Source of the DNA: Helichrysum umbraculigerum
Taxonomy: Eukaryota > Streptophyta > Magnoliopsida > Asterales > Asteraceae
Assembly (NCBI GenBank): GCA_949592205.1
Contig: CATIUR010000001.1
Span: forward strand, 71,219,559-71,283,558
Direction: 5' to 3'
DNA: 64,000 nt
The stretch's first letter is position 1. Every line of letters starts with the position of its first letter. The notes beneath the pieces were generated by a model. The model did not search any database, was not told the origin of the DNA, and saw only the letters and a list, made by a program, of their open reading frames with translations. Below are positions 46,516-58,784 of the stretch, in pieces. The position numbers and the translations under genes were made by a program.

Positions 46516-48724
46516 TATAACAGCCTCGATTTTCGAAACATTAGAATAATGTAATTTAACCCGGAAGCGTCAGTCCCAAAACAAGCATTTCATTTTTCAA
46601 ACATAAAAGTCCTGCTTATTTCAAACATATAAATAATTATTATAAACATATAAATTTTAAACACAATCATTGGGTGTTATTGAATCCAAAAACAACATTG
46701 ATTTAGCAAAATCAATATCAGAGTTATACGCAAGGTTGTCAAACAATCCATTCCAGCCAACAGCTTCTTGCCAAGCAATTTAAACAATCATAATCTGCAA
46801 GAAGTGGGAATGTGGGGGTTAGCTCAAAGCTAAGTGAGAAAGAACTGTAACCGACAGTCCAACTCAGATATAACACATCAGTTTACAATAAGTAATCGTA
46901 ATCACAACAACAATCAATGTTTACATCATTAAGCACTGTAAACACACAAGCACTAAAGAGGACCGGTGGTCCTTGAGGAACCCTCAAGCCGCGGTGGCCC
47001 TCAAGCGACACTTAGTAAACCCCACTGAGCTGCAGGCCAATACAGCGGTTTACCGATAGCCTGTTACTATTATCTCACACGACTAAGATTCCCATTAACG
47101 ATGTGTACAAGGAATGCTTCATCGTCCAAACAATAGTAACCAATGCCCAACATACGTTGACCTCTTTATTAACACATATATGCCTTAAAGGCCATATAGC
47201 ACATATCACAATTTATAATCATAACAGATTAATAATCAGTCAACAATAACATATACGGTTACCCGTTGTAACCAAACATGTTATAACTCAATCACATTGA
47301 AGGTACAGGTCCACTCACCGATACCTCAGATGTCCACTCAGTAGTCTAATGTCACTGAGTCTTCTGCTGATCTGAAAACACCATAGAATGCAACGAGTCA
47401 GAACTCATTCATAATAATAATAATCTCATGTTATAATAATATAACATATCACAATAGTTCACTTTCCAATATATCACATCATATCAACATAAACACTTAT
47501 CAAATGGTAATTATCACTTATATCATCTCATTTATAAGTATTCAACTTAACCCAAAAATATAGCATACTCATATATATCCGAAAACTATATTTTTAACAA
47601 AGAGTGCCACTAAAGCGTCATTAAAGTGCCACTAAAGAAATATCATATACAATACCAAGTTGACTTTAAATTCTTTTATTAAGTCTCATAACCCTTTAAA
47701 ATCGTCCACATTATCATGTATTTCTCTCCAATATAAGTGCCACTAAAACATCACCTAAGTGCCACTAAAACTACTGTTAAGTGCCACTAAAGTACCTTTC
47801 AAGTGAAAGAATAAAATTATCAAAGATGGCACTTAACACTTACGCATTTTCAAAATTTACAAAACACATCTTACCAAAAACACTAAGCAACGCGATCCGG
47901 GAAAACAAGGGCAGGATCGCGTTCCCCTTTAGAAATAGTTCTGTAACCATTTTACACTACGAAACGCGATCCGGAAACAAGGGCGGGATCGCGTTCGCAA
48001 GAACAAAATCCGACTATAATGAAATAACACTATGGAACGCGATCCGGGTTCAAAGCTGGGATCGCGATTGCAAGTTTAAAAACGACCTGCACTTATCTTC
48101 ATGAGTTTAACCCGAATCAAAACCCAAAATCACCAAATCAAAGTATTCAAACGATTATAACAAACAACAAGAAGCATATAACATCACCTATCATCATTTA
48201 TATCATCTAATTACACATATAATCACAAACCCTAAGAATTTGCATTTATATACATATATATGAAGAACACTTACAATTCAAAGATGATGATGATGATCTA
48301 GTGATGAAGATGAAGCTATAGCAAGATTACAATCAATTTCCTTTCTATTTTCTCTTTGATTTCAATGATATGTATGTATGTGTGTAAGTAGAGAAGAGAT
48401 GGAGATAAATATCAAGAAAAGGAAAAATGGGGAAAAAAGGGTCGGCTCCCCCCTTTTTAACCAACCTCAACCCAGTACAAAATAATACCCCTTCTAAGCC
48501 TATTGTCTGGAACCCGAAAACCATTAGCGAGTCCAAACAATTTATTTTACCGACAACTATATTAATTTATAACAATTAATATTTTATCTATCACAATGAA
48601 ATATTTCACTCCTATTTCAATTATTTTCGAACAACTAAACCAAAACTATTTTCTATCACTTTAAGTATTCATTTAAATCCCGAAAATAGTATAAAACTTC
48701 TAGGCCCGATTTGCGGATGTTACA
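46516..48724 (-). repeat. T3 5' LTR
   Basis: 2209 bases, near identical to 41967-44176. Hairpin cluster at 47890-48068. On the minus strand a leader-like CT-rich segment (about 48460-48360) is followed by donor-like ATTGTAAG near 48275. Confidence 0.92.
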
Positions 48725-49540
48725 AAAAGTGTGAAAAATGAAAGTCTGAAAAGGTCTCAAAAGGGCAATAAAATAAAAAGTGAAAAATGCCTTAGAAATT
48801 CCTTGGCAAAGAAATTCTAAAGCCCAAAAATACATAGAAAAAGAAAAGAAATGAAAAATATGTAATAAAGCTAAGTGCTTCGATTCTTCCGAAAAAAACT
48901 CCGAGTCTTAAATATATATATATATAAATCCTCCGTGTGTTTTTTAGAGATCAAAGTCAAAATAGCTATCTCATTCCCTTCTCGTTATCCGTTTCCGTTT
49001 TCATTAAAAAGTTTATCTAAATAAAGTTTTTCATAAGTTTAGAAAGGCTTAAGATAAGTAAAACCCTTTTATTTAAAACCAATTTCCCGCTTATCCATTC
49101 CCTTTAACCCTCACCAAACATTACAACCCATCTGAATGTCCTGGGATGATTAGCACCGTCCTCACCTAAGTGGTGGAGATGTGATTCTCGAGCAAGCCTA
49201 TGACGAAGGATGCCGCATGACTGGCTATTGAGCGATTTCATTTGATTAGAATGATAGGTAACCCGAAACACTTATGAGTGAATTGAGTGACCACCTGGTG
49301 AGATCGCCTAGTCATGTATATCCCAAATAGCTTGCCCTAGAAAATTATTTCATGCTTCTGGAACGAATACCTTATTTCTTCTTGGCTTCCAAGATATATT
49401 ACTTGTATATGGAATTGTTTGCTCTTAAACATTTTGATTCACCCAAAATGCATTGACACTTTCAAAATATTTTCATTTGGAAAGCAAGTGAGAAATTTAA
49501 GTTTTGCTTGAGGACAAGCAAAGTCTAAGTGTGGGATATT
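48725..49540 (+). other. Ath2 3' untranslated region, second part, with PPT
   Basis: Continues the Ath2 3' region after T3. It ends GAGGACAAGCAAAGTCT then AAGTGTGGGATATT (PPT 49527-49540) against the 3' LTR. No ORF. Confidence 0.8.
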
Positions 49541-51995
49541 TGATGACACGCAAAAAGTCAAGTTTTAACGTGCCATTATCTCACCTTTTTAGCCCAATTA
49601 TGGATGAAAACATTTGAAATATACATTTTTATACCAAATTTCATAATGAAGGCTAAAATATAGACGATGCTTCAAGAATCAACTAAAAAGGCCTAAAAAC
49701 GAATAAAATAGAGCATAAACGATCTTAAGCATTCCGGTTCACGTATTCTAGCACTTTTTGAGCTCCGCTTGGAATTATGACCACTAACCTATGTCATTTT
49801 GTTCCTTAGGAGATTACGATCGCGTGGATATAAAGAACGCTCAAAACGGACATCGGATGAAGAAGTTACGCCCAATCGAAGATTCAAGACAACCAACGGA
49901 CCACGATACGGGAGGCACCAAGCCGTATACGGGCAATCCCAGCCGTATACGGCCAAGAACCAACCGTATACAGCCTGGCTAGGGCATATACGGCCTGATG
50001 CCAGCCGTATACGGCCATTCCCCCTCGTATCCGGCCTTGTCCCTCCCCCGATACGGCCAATCTCTCCCGTATACGGCCAAACTCAACCGTATCGTGTGTT
50101 TTGGTCATCCAAGGTGTGATTTTGATACGGTTGAGGAATACGGTTGAGATTTTGAAGATGGAAATACGGCTGAGGAATACGGTTGAGCTTCTAGTATAAA
50201 TATGGGGTTAAACCTCCTCATTTCAAACATTCTTACACACACACATCCTTACATTCTTAGATTCATATTCTCTTCCATTTTCTCTTATAGGTTAGATTTA
50301 TATTTTATTTTCGTAGTTAGCGGCTAGTTAGTCACGGATTTGACCGGACGAATAGGGGGGTAATATTGTAATATTGCTTGGAGGATACTCGAAGTTCTGC
50401 TTGTATTTCTTCACGTTATATTCAGCTACGCTGTTACTCTAGTTAATTCTATCCTTTATCTATTTAATTATGATGATTGTTATCACTGTTATCATGCTAG
50501 ATTTAGGATCATTTGCCATGATTAGCGAGTAGTTTTACTGCGTGTTTGCTATGACGTAATTAGTTGTATTAATCGGGATGATGTCATTATGAAAACAATG
50601 GAGGTAACGTTATACGGCTTTCATTTGTATAGCGCCGGAAACATCACGAATGTGTGTAGTACGGGACGTGGAAGCTATGAAAGTCGTGGGCACAATCCGT
50701 TGTCGATTAATGATTAATTAATTGTTGATCCACTTTCTATCTATGATTTTAAACCTCAATCAAACTTAAACGCCTTTCGACCAGTAAACGTGGCTACGGC
50801 CTTAATGATAGGACGTCGCGAACCCTATCCAAAGGTGATTAGTTATCTGTGTCTAAAACATGGTCTGATTTGTGAAGAATGTAAACATTGTTTTCTAAAT
50901 GGAACACCAAGTACATCGTCATCATGGAAATAATGTTTTCACTCGCGAACGCAAACTACATGGTGATTATGGAAAAACGTTTTCTAACTTGAATGCAAAG
51001 TACACCGGTATTGTGGAATTATCGCTTTCCTCTCAGAACGTATAATTTACATTGTACCTGTAGAAACACTGTCTTCTCTCGAATGCAAATATTACGCTAT
51101 TTACAAATTAGGGATTTATTGAGATTTTAAAGTAAGGGCTGGTTTATATCATAGATGGAGAATTTCTGTGCTTAAATACAAACTTAGTTAAACAAGTCTA
51201 GGGTTTAAGGCAAAGTAGGTACCGTAATTCGGCTAAGAACTTGGTATTTCCACGGGAAGAGTCGTAGTTCCCTATTGTGTACAAACGTTATACTTAGACT
51301 TTACAAACCCATCGATAGAAAGTGATCAACATATATAAAACATGATCTTGAACTTAAATGTTTCGTTTAATCTAAAGTATTCCTGTGGGGTTAAGAAAGG
51401 TCAGACATCGAGATTGGTTTGTCGTCATATTCATGCACCCAGGATTTATATCCATATAAGGGTCGCTCTTCCGTTATCGGTTAGCGTTGTATGGCCGGAT
51501 AAACTACTCTGATCAGAATCACGATAGCTTAGTTTCTCAGTGACATACTGATTTATCAGTAGGGGGCTAGTGCTTACTCCTCAATACTCGAAATAAATGA
51601 AATACAAATCTTTTGAAATCATTTTACAAATCAAACATCATCCCAGTTAAGAAAACTAATGAAGTCATAGCAAACACCTCCTCTAGATTATCTGCTAACT
51701 ACATAAATTTTATCTGCTTTATTTTAATTTCCTGCCTAAGTATAAAAACCAAAACAAAACCTCCAAAAATCTTTTAAAACTATTACTAGTTTGATAAATC
51801 GTCTCCAACGTAAACGTTTCACAATACAACTGGTTTATAGAACGACCCTAGGTCATACTTACTACTGTACCCATAGTTTTAAGTATACTTAGGCCCCGCA
51901 CTTACAAATTTTAAAACACCCGTTGTTGGACGCGCCCGGAGGAAGGCACCGCAACGACGCGAGTCAAATCGCGACCGACCTCCCGGACGCCATCA
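49541..51995 (+). repeat. Ath2 3' LTR
   Basis: Full-length copy (2455 bases). It has the palindrome cluster 49922-50094, TATA box 50195-50202 and the roughly 700 bases missing from the 5' LTR. It ends GACGCCATCA. Confidence 0.92.
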
Positions 51996-52001
51996 ACATA
52001 T

Positions 52002-52098
<97 letters not shown>

Positions 52099-53689
52099 CA
52101 TATATATACGACAATGACAAGTTATATATATGTATACGAATACATATTCAATTAATAAGTATATAGAGTTATATACTTACACGCAACGATTGTTATATCA
52201 ATAAACATAACTCAAAAAATAATATTTATTTTTCAAACACGATTATCACCAACTAAAATTGTACAAATACTTAAACATAACGAATAGCCGAATACTCATA
52301 TAATATATTTATTGCATCTAGGACTTTGAGGACGCTGTCGGACCACCACTGCTACTATTATTAGCTGCTATCGCTTGTTGATCGCTACCAGTGAGTTCAC
52401 AGCCCCTTTTCACTATTTTAATACTTTTAAAACCAGGGGTGAAAAACATAGCAATCGTTTGTACTACTGCATGCGAATACTGATTTAAATATTGTATGTA
52501 TTTACTTAAGCTGTTTATGAAATGATATTTCATACGGTTATTTGAAGTACTACTTATGAAAAGCTGTTTTCATACTATTTTGGGAACTAGACAACGAATC
52601 CTAGTACGGACCTAGGCTTACGATGTAGTGCATAAAAGTCCTTATGGCTACAGACTATAACCATTAGCTAGGTGACTCTAGCCACTGAGTATACGGATAG
52701 TACTATCGCCGTGATGACCCTCCTACAGTTTTGGAGCGTATACTTACAGGTTCTATTTGGCAAACAACTACTACTGGTCGTGGTTTGGTTATAGGGTTAG
52801 GTCGCGTTGCTTTAACTCGACAGGTTTAGCTCACCTTTCGGGGGATCACCGTCTAATTATTCCAACAAAATTTCTATTTAGGAATTGAGTTCCTACGAAC
52901 AACTATTTTGGGAAATGTTGATCTTTAATTAGATTAACATGTGTTTCCTACTAGCAACGATTTAGAAAATGTTATTCCTTGATTGGATTAACCTGTGTTT
53001 CCTACAAATTACTATTTGGGGAATGTTATGCATACTTGTAATAACTTGTGTTCCCTACACAACAGACAACTACTATTATTTTGGAAAATGTTATTTTTCA
53101 GTAAATAACATGTGTTTCCTACAAACTACTACTTTAGGAAATTTTCTCTTAATTGATAAACTTGTGTTTCCTACAAAGCAAACAACTACTATTTATTTGG
53201 AAATGTTATTCTTAAATGATTAACCTGTAATTCCTACACTACTTATAAACCTGTGAATTCACTCAACAATCATTGTTGACCCTTTACTATGTTTTTCAGA
53301 GAATTAGGGCTCAGGTACTGATGCATGCATATTGGACGTAAGCTACCCATGACGATTAGGATGCCACTTTTGGGACACCTGGATTTCTTTTGTATTACTA
53401 ATACTTCTTAGTTATACTTACGAAATCCACTTTCATAACAGATATTATTATGACAACTGTTGTTTTGACAACACAACTACTAATATGACTTTATAAGTCG
53501 TATCTTTTGTAATAACTTTAAACAATGGCATCTTAATTATATGTTTCGTATGATCATATGCTCTGATACATTGAAAGCATACTGTTAGCGTCAGCACCCC
53601 CGCTGTATACACAAAATACTTCCGCTAATACATTATTAAGCTCCCGCTAAATATTAATAAACGAGATTACCGATTTTGGGGGTGTGACA
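51996..53689 (+). repeat. T1 3' LTR, last part
   Basis: Starts with the remaining TA microsatellite (to about 52109). Then come the donor-like CCA|GTGAGT at 52388-52396 with hairpin TTCACAGCCCC/GGGGTGAA, a tandem array (about 52860-53240) on GTGTTTCCTACAAACTACTA, and the acceptor TATGTTTTTCAG at 53299. The end is GGGGGTGTGACA, matching 3903-4839. Confidence 0.88.
52391..53299 (+). other. Putative LTR-embedded intron of T1
   Basis: Donor GTGAGTTCACAGCCCC and acceptor TATGTTTTTCAG as in T2. The donor context is CCA|GTGAGT, one base poorer than the CAG|GTGAGT of the others. The tandem array lies inside. Confidence 0.42.
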
Positions 53690-54480
53690 AGAGTGTTTTT
53701 GAATTGTGGTTGTGAAGATGTATTTATAGGTGAAATCTGGCTCCCGATAGCGAAAATCAGTTCCCCGTAGCGAAAAGAGGTAAAAAAATTCAAAAAATGA
53801 AGGAAGTTGGTCCAGATCCGATTGGCGGCGGGCCGGATCCAGTTGGTGTCGGCTGGATCCGACTCATGTGTTTAGTGAAGCAGGGACACCGGGCCGGTTC
53901 CGGTTGGTTCCGGCCGGATCCGGCTAGCGACGGGCCGTTTTTGGTTGGCTGCCGGCCGGTTTTGGTTGATAGCCGGCCGGATCCGGCTCGCGTGCAATTC
54001 AGATCTTTTTCGGCTAACATTTTGCTTATTATCTATTTCGTTATGCGTCCGATTTCATGATAAGGAAAATTTCATCATATAAGTTAGGTTAAAAAGTCTC
54101 AAAATTTCACTAGAAACTACACAATTAGGGTTTACTAGTTGCAAACAAAACACCAAATTAATGAATATAAGAATATTCAATACCTTCCATTGAAGCTGTA
54201 TATCAAAATTTATGACACTAAGATGATGAAATTGAGCAGATGAGAAAGCATCACTTGCGATTTACTAGTCAGTGAATGAATTGGGATTAGTCTCAGGAAG
54301 ACAACAACGTACGTGAGTTTATTGGATTAGATAATATGGGTTTAAAATTATTAGTGATTGATAGATTTAATTTGGGGGGTCCAACAAATATTGGGCTAGG
54401 GGCATTTCAAAGAAATTTTAAATTTTAACACTAGTTAGGCTTTTTGTAGTGGGTTCCTCCCCACCCCCTGCTACAACATT
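53690..54480 (-). mobile_element. Relic of an LTR promoter region (host of T1)
   Basis: On the minus strand TATAAATA at 53728-53721 is preceded upstream by a cluster of CCGGATCCGG/GGCCGG words (about 53815-53992) and TCGGACGCATAACG, a word also present upstream of the Ath1 cluster. The layout (palindrome cluster, then TATA) is that of the Athila-type LTRs, so this is probably an old LTR fragment into which T1 inserted. The boundaries are not determined. Near 54440-54495 the sequence CACCCCCTGCTACAACATTG and CGCTCCTG looks like a DNA-transposon end, without a partner. Confidence 0.4.
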
Positions 54481-55238
54481 GAATCCGCTCCTGAATGTAG
54501 GTAATATAAGGCGCCATATTTTTTACGAATCATTTCTTTTTGGTGCTCGACATCAGTCGTATTACGTTTCGACATCCCGTTGGTGTTGAATTTTAGAAAG
54601 ATCATGGCTTCCATCATTTCTCACGTTTCGTAGTAGCTTTCTTTCTTTTCAATGACCAATATTTTTTCAATTATTTGATCATCGAAGGAATCACGAAATA
54701 ATCACCACTTGTAGACTAGTATAAATGTATTTTTAAAAGATAAAAACGTTAATATTTTTTAAAAAAATTAATTATTTTATTTAATATAAAACTAGTCATT
54801 AATCAAGCTTAATAAAAAAAGGGAAATAAATGTGTTAATGCACCGTTGTTGGACAAGTGGCGACTTTTAACGCCGGTTGTCAACGACGTCTGTTCAAGCA
54901 TATTTCGGCTTGAGTGCGGATGGGGGGAATCGCCTCTTTACACTGCACACGTGTCGTAACCTGGATCGAGATAGTTCTCGTCGAGGGTGGTAAATGGTGA
55001 TTAATTACCCATCTAAGAAGATGGGGTTTGAAGGTGGAGAGAGCCTATGGAGGCTGCACACAGTATTGAGTGTGTAATTGTGTGAGAGGTTGTGTGGGTG
55101 ATTTAGGGTTTGTACCTTTATATAGGGGGAAGGGGTGGCCTAATAAGAAGGGCCCATGGGCCAAGCCATGTGAAGGCCCAAAGTAGTGGGTACACTATCA
55201 ACGTCAAAGAGTGATCAGTCGACGTTAAAGATGAAAGA
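54481..55238 (-). other. Unassigned repeat-like region with a TATA-like promoter on the minus strand
   Basis: No ORF. Minus-strand TATATAAA (55124-55117) is followed by a telo-box-like AAACCCTAA (55111-55103) and a CT/CA-rich leader-like stretch, and preceded by GGGCCCATGGGCC. This resembles an LTR promoter, but no element ends could be paired. 54481-54830 is AT-rich with nothing recognisable. Confidence 0.35.
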
Positions 55239-55515
55239 TGTAACACCCCCAAATTCTCTATTTAGCGGAAGCGAGTTTTGTGGTGCTACTAATCAATAAT
55301 CAAAGCATAAAGATATATAGCAAACGACCTCCAAATGAGACGTTTGAAAATAGTAGTTACATTACCAAAATAAAACGTTTACAATGTTGCGAGTTCGCAA
55401 AGTAATTTCCAATACATAATTTGTTGTACAAAAGTAATACAAGGAAAATCCACGTGCTTGAAAACATGCGACTCGAACTAGCATATCTTGTAGTGATCCT
55501 AGTCCGGCTGGGCAC

Positions 55516-56689
55516 CTGAGAACACATGCTAAAACAAGTCAGCTATAAAGCTGGTGAATTCATAGGTTTGTTAGTTAAAACATGGGTATAAACCATATGT
55601 GTTTCAAAAGTAGTTCATAAACTATGTTTTAAAGTTACAATGTAATATGATTATGATACCAATGTGTAGTCGATATGAAGGTTGTTATAACCTTATGACC
55701 TATTCTGATGGGTTTGGTTCTAATAAATTCTCTAAGTGTTTCCATGATTGTACTACTTTTCGGAGTAGCACACTACCAAGTTTAGTACTCATAACTCATG
55801 GTGATTTTTGAGGGCAGTACAATGTACTCAAAGACCTATCATGTTATCATGTATATATATGAGAATCGAGAGTGGCACCACGTGCCTAACAGAATCATGT
55901 ATGCATATAAGAGTCGGGGTAGCACTTCGTGCTCACACAGATAGTCATGATATGTATCGGAAGTAGCACCGCGTGCTTGGTGGTGTAACCATGCATACAT
56001 ATAGTAATCGGGTGTGGCACCTCGTGCCCAACAGTGTAATCATGTATGCATATAGTAATCGAGTGAGGCACCTCGTGCCCAACAGTGTAATCATGTATGC
56101 ATATAAAAGTGTACACGATATATAGCAAGTGTACATGTAAATCGGAAGTAGCACATAGTGCCCGGAAGTAGCTCACAAAGCCCGGAAGTAGCTCACAGAG
56201 CCCGAAAGTAGCATAACGTGCCCGAAAGTAGCTCACAGAGCCCGGAAGTAGCACAACGTGCCCGGAAGTAGCACAACGTGCCAAACAGTATATGCACATA
56301 ATCAACAGATGAAATCACAGTACAATGTTTAACCAATGTATCCTACTATCGTGTATTAGTAATCTCAAGCTTATCAGGTATGTTGGTGCCCCTAGGCACT
56401 GTTACTCAGGTACTAGGAATTACCTAGCGTTTGTGAACTATAGGTGTAAAAAGATCGATAATCCCTAAAAAGTTTTACATGTACCAGTCTGGGTATTTTT
56501 AACTCTAGAATACTTAATACCTTTAAGTATATTAGGAAAATCCGTTGATATTACAACATAACGTATTTATCTTAAATGTTGGTTAAATTTTTTGTTTATT
56601 TCAATCAACAATGAAAAGCGAGTAAAACAAGAGCATGCGTTCTCACCCCAAATCGATAAAACAGTTAAAAGGTGGGGCTATGAACTCAC
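55516..56689 (-). other. Putative LTR-embedded intron of S2
   Basis: Minus strand: CACAG|GTGAGTTCATAGCCCC with a GGGGTGAGAA arm downstream. The acceptor reads ATGTGTTCTCAG|GTGCCC after the shared AACCTATGAATTCACC block. Inside are about 46-base repeats on GGCACCTCGTGCCCAACAGT (about 55868-56110) and about 20-base repeats on CCCGGAAGTAGCTCACA (56141-56283), quoted as plus strand. Confidence 0.42.
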
Positions 56690-56937
56690 CTGTGGGTGCT
56701 AGCGATCCTAAGATACGCGCGTCGTCCCAATAGTAACCTCCTAGTGTCCTAAACACGTGAGGTTATATAAGTAAGAGACTAATCAGTCTGTCTAAACGAG
56801 TAGTGTAAGTATTCATTGGTTGTTTAAGTTTGAAAATCATGTACGGCCCGTTGGTGACGGTGTGTAACAATAATTTCTGAAAACATTATTATTGCGTTTG
56901 TTTCGTTGTACTTTTATAAGGTATAAACTGCGTACGG

Positions 56938-57045
56938 GGGTTTCGGGGCAGCGCCCCTGGTAGCGGGGTCCAAGGGGTGGCAACCCCTGATGGGGTCCAA
57001 GAGGCAGAGCCCCTGGCTGGGGTCGAGCTGCCAGGTCAGCGCATA
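56938..57045 (-). repeat. GC-rich triple hairpin block of S2
   Basis: Three consecutive short palindromes separated by GGGGTCCAAG-like spacers: GGGGCAGCGCCCC, GGGGTGGCAACCCC and GGCAGAGCCCC. A near-identical block occurs in S3 at 58265-58372, and the adjoining TTTTTATTTCTA and TTGCTTTG are shared too. GC content contrasts sharply with the AT-rich surroundings. The frame reading AARPQPGALPLGP across it is not a gene. Confidence 0.75.
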
Positions 57046-57433
57046 AAATTTTTATTTCTATCACATTGCTTTGGTGAAAAATGCATCTGAAATTTAAATT
57101 CGCAAGTCTCTGCTCGCAGAAAAATGTCAATTCGCAGCTCAGTTTGTAACACCCCCAAATTTAATGATTTGCGGAAGCTTGATTTGGGTGTTACTAATCA
57201 ATAACAAGGCACAAAGATAAATAGCAAACGACTCTATATGCGTCGTTTTAACAAAATATATTGATAACTGAAATGTTTACAACATTTAAAGCTTTACAAA
57301 GCTCGAGTTTAAATAAATTGAGATTTCAGTACATAAGTACTTGTACAAAATATACTAATGCAAGAAAATATCAATCGTCTGTATGCTGACTCGAGCTAAG
57401 GTCCTGAAGCAGAAACATCCTACTGCTGGGTAC

Positions 57434-57943
57434 CTGCGATATATGCTAAAAGGTCAGCTAGAAAGCTGGTGAGCTCACAGGTTTGAAATCAGTTAATATA
57501 GTATGAACCGCAAGATTTAAATAATGAATTGCATCCAGCAATTAAATAATGAATTGCATCCAGCAATTAAATGATAGTCATCGTGTATACAGCCATGAGC
57601 ACATAGTTGAGCTTAACTCGAGGGCCGGTTCCCCTATAGAGAATTCCGGGCGAGGTGCCTCCACGAATGCCTAATCAACATTCGTCTTCCCAAATATTAG
57701 TACGTCCGTTTACCCGGTTAGTGCTTGCTAACCCGGACGAGGTGGGTCAATCCTATATGGTACCATATACTAATATTCACGCTACAACGTATTAACAACT
57801 ATGCTGACGGAGGACTTTAAAATGATTAGTTTCGAAAAACTCATGTAGTATATGAAAAGTTGGTACTTGCGTTCACATGTTAAAAGTTGAGCAATATATC
57901 ACACCCCTGAGTAAAACAGTAAAAGAGGGGCTATGAGACTCAC
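57434..57943 (-). other. Putative LTR-embedded intron of S3
   Basis: Minus strand: ACTCAG|GTGAGTCTCATAGCCCC with GGGGTGTGATA downstream. The acceptor reads TATATCGCAG|GTACCC after AACCTGTGAGCTCACC. Same order as in the other four LTRs. Confidence 0.42.
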
Positions 57944-58498
57944 CTGAGTCTGAATGCGTTTACACAAACGTAAGTTGATTAGCCGAATATGAAGTCCAAA
58001 GACTTGTAACCTGAGGGTGTCCACGACACGCGATGGTTATAAACATGATTGGGTATCTCAAAAGATCACCCTTGTAGTTGTTACACAACTATATATATGT
58101 CCAAATTACTACGATTTGGTTGATTTGTTAAGTGTTTGAAAACATGTACGGCCCGTTGGTGACGGATTTGTAATAATAATCTCAACTATTATTATTTTGA
58201 TTTCGTGGCGTTTTACTTGAAAAATGTGTTTTGATTGTGTTTTAGAAGCCTGTTACGGAATCTAAGTACGGGGGTCCGGGGGCAGCGCCCCTGGTAGCGG
58301 GGTCCAAGGGGCGGCAGCCCCTGGCGGGGTCCAAGGGGCAGAGCCCCTGGCTGGGGTCGAGCTGCCAGGTCAGCTTGGAAAATTTTTATTTCTACTATAT
58401 TGCTTTGACGAAAAACGCATCTGGACTTGAATTTGGGTAAAATCGAGTGATGAATTTCGAGTCTCGACACTTAGTAAAAATCTGAGTTTTCTGTGTTT

Positions 58499-58784
58499 TG
58501 CGACACAATATGCGACACAAAGGTAGTTATGCGACACAAGGGTTGTGTCGCATAGAAAATGCGACACAATGTCTATGCGACACAATGGTTGTGTCGCATA
58601 GATGCGAGATGCTGATTCAACAGCGACATAGTGATTGTGTCGTATGGTGTATGCGACATAGTGGTTGTGTCGCAGGACTTGCGACACTAATTATCTGGTA
58701 CGACATAAGGTACGACACAAGAGATTTTATGCGACATAAAGGCCAAAATACGACACAACATGCGACACAATGCTTGTGTCGCAT
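58499..58784 (-). repeat. S3 inverted-repeat cluster, GCGACACAA / TTGTGTCGC
   Basis: Many copies of the 9-mer and its complement, as in T2 27534-27786. The stretch just upstream on the minus strand (CAGCCG...CTGGGC...GTTCATC) is also shared with T2. Confidence 0.72.

Larger units (their letters stand above)
41967..48724 (-). mobile_element. T3: gag-only Ty3 element (TR-GAG type), minus strand
   Basis: 6758 bases in the Ath2 3' region with perfect TSD AAAAG (41962-41966 and 48725-48729). On its own strand the 5' LTR is 46516-48724, PBS 46501-46513, gag 46339-45413, about 1.2 kb without ORFs, PPT 44177-44190 and 3' LTR 41967-44176. By eye the LTRs differ at about ten positions in 2.2 kb, so it is the youngest layer here. 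No protease, RT or integrase is present. The tail GGGACGAAATCTTTTTAAGG before the PPT resembles the end of a Tekay-type pol, again suggesting a pol deletion. Confidence 0.92.
34470..51995 (+). mobile_element. Ath2: Athila-like non-autonomous element, second copy, plus strand
   Basis: The 5' LTR is 34470-36227, PBS 36234-36251, coding region 36342-40364, a 3' untranslated region split by T3 (41967-48724), PPT 49527-49540 and 3' LTR 49541-51995. It begins TGATGACACGC and ends GACGCCATCA. The flanks are ATATA and ACATA (one mismatch) in the TA microsatellite. It has the same architecture as Ath1 but a distinct subfamily: LTRs and proteins are clearly diverged. There is no RT, RNase H or integrase. 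Confidence 0.9.
3903..53689 (+). mobile_element. T1: Tekay-like (chromovirus) Ty3/gypsy element, fragmented by nested insertions
   Basis: The element is read in pieces: end of 5' LTR 3903-4839, PBS 4844-4856, leader 4857-8112 (with S1 inside), gag 8113-9224, pol 20932-24435, PPT 24436-24446, and 3' LTR 24447-26534, 34258-34469 and 51996-53689. Both LTR ends read GGGGGTGTGACA. The pol order protease-RT-RNase H-integrase and a C-terminal chromodomain-like segment place it in the chromovirus Tekay/Del group (established family knowledge). The right TSD would be AGAGT at 53690-53694; the left copy is outside the window. Several stops and one frameshift make it inactive. The ranges between the listed pieces belong to younger insertions. 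Confidence 0.85.

Noticed and set aside
58213..58470. Pro/Gly-rich frame AARPQPGALPLGP (also at 56837-57130)
   Set aside because: It is the translation of the GC-rich triple hairpin block; no upstream coding character and no conservation beyond the block.
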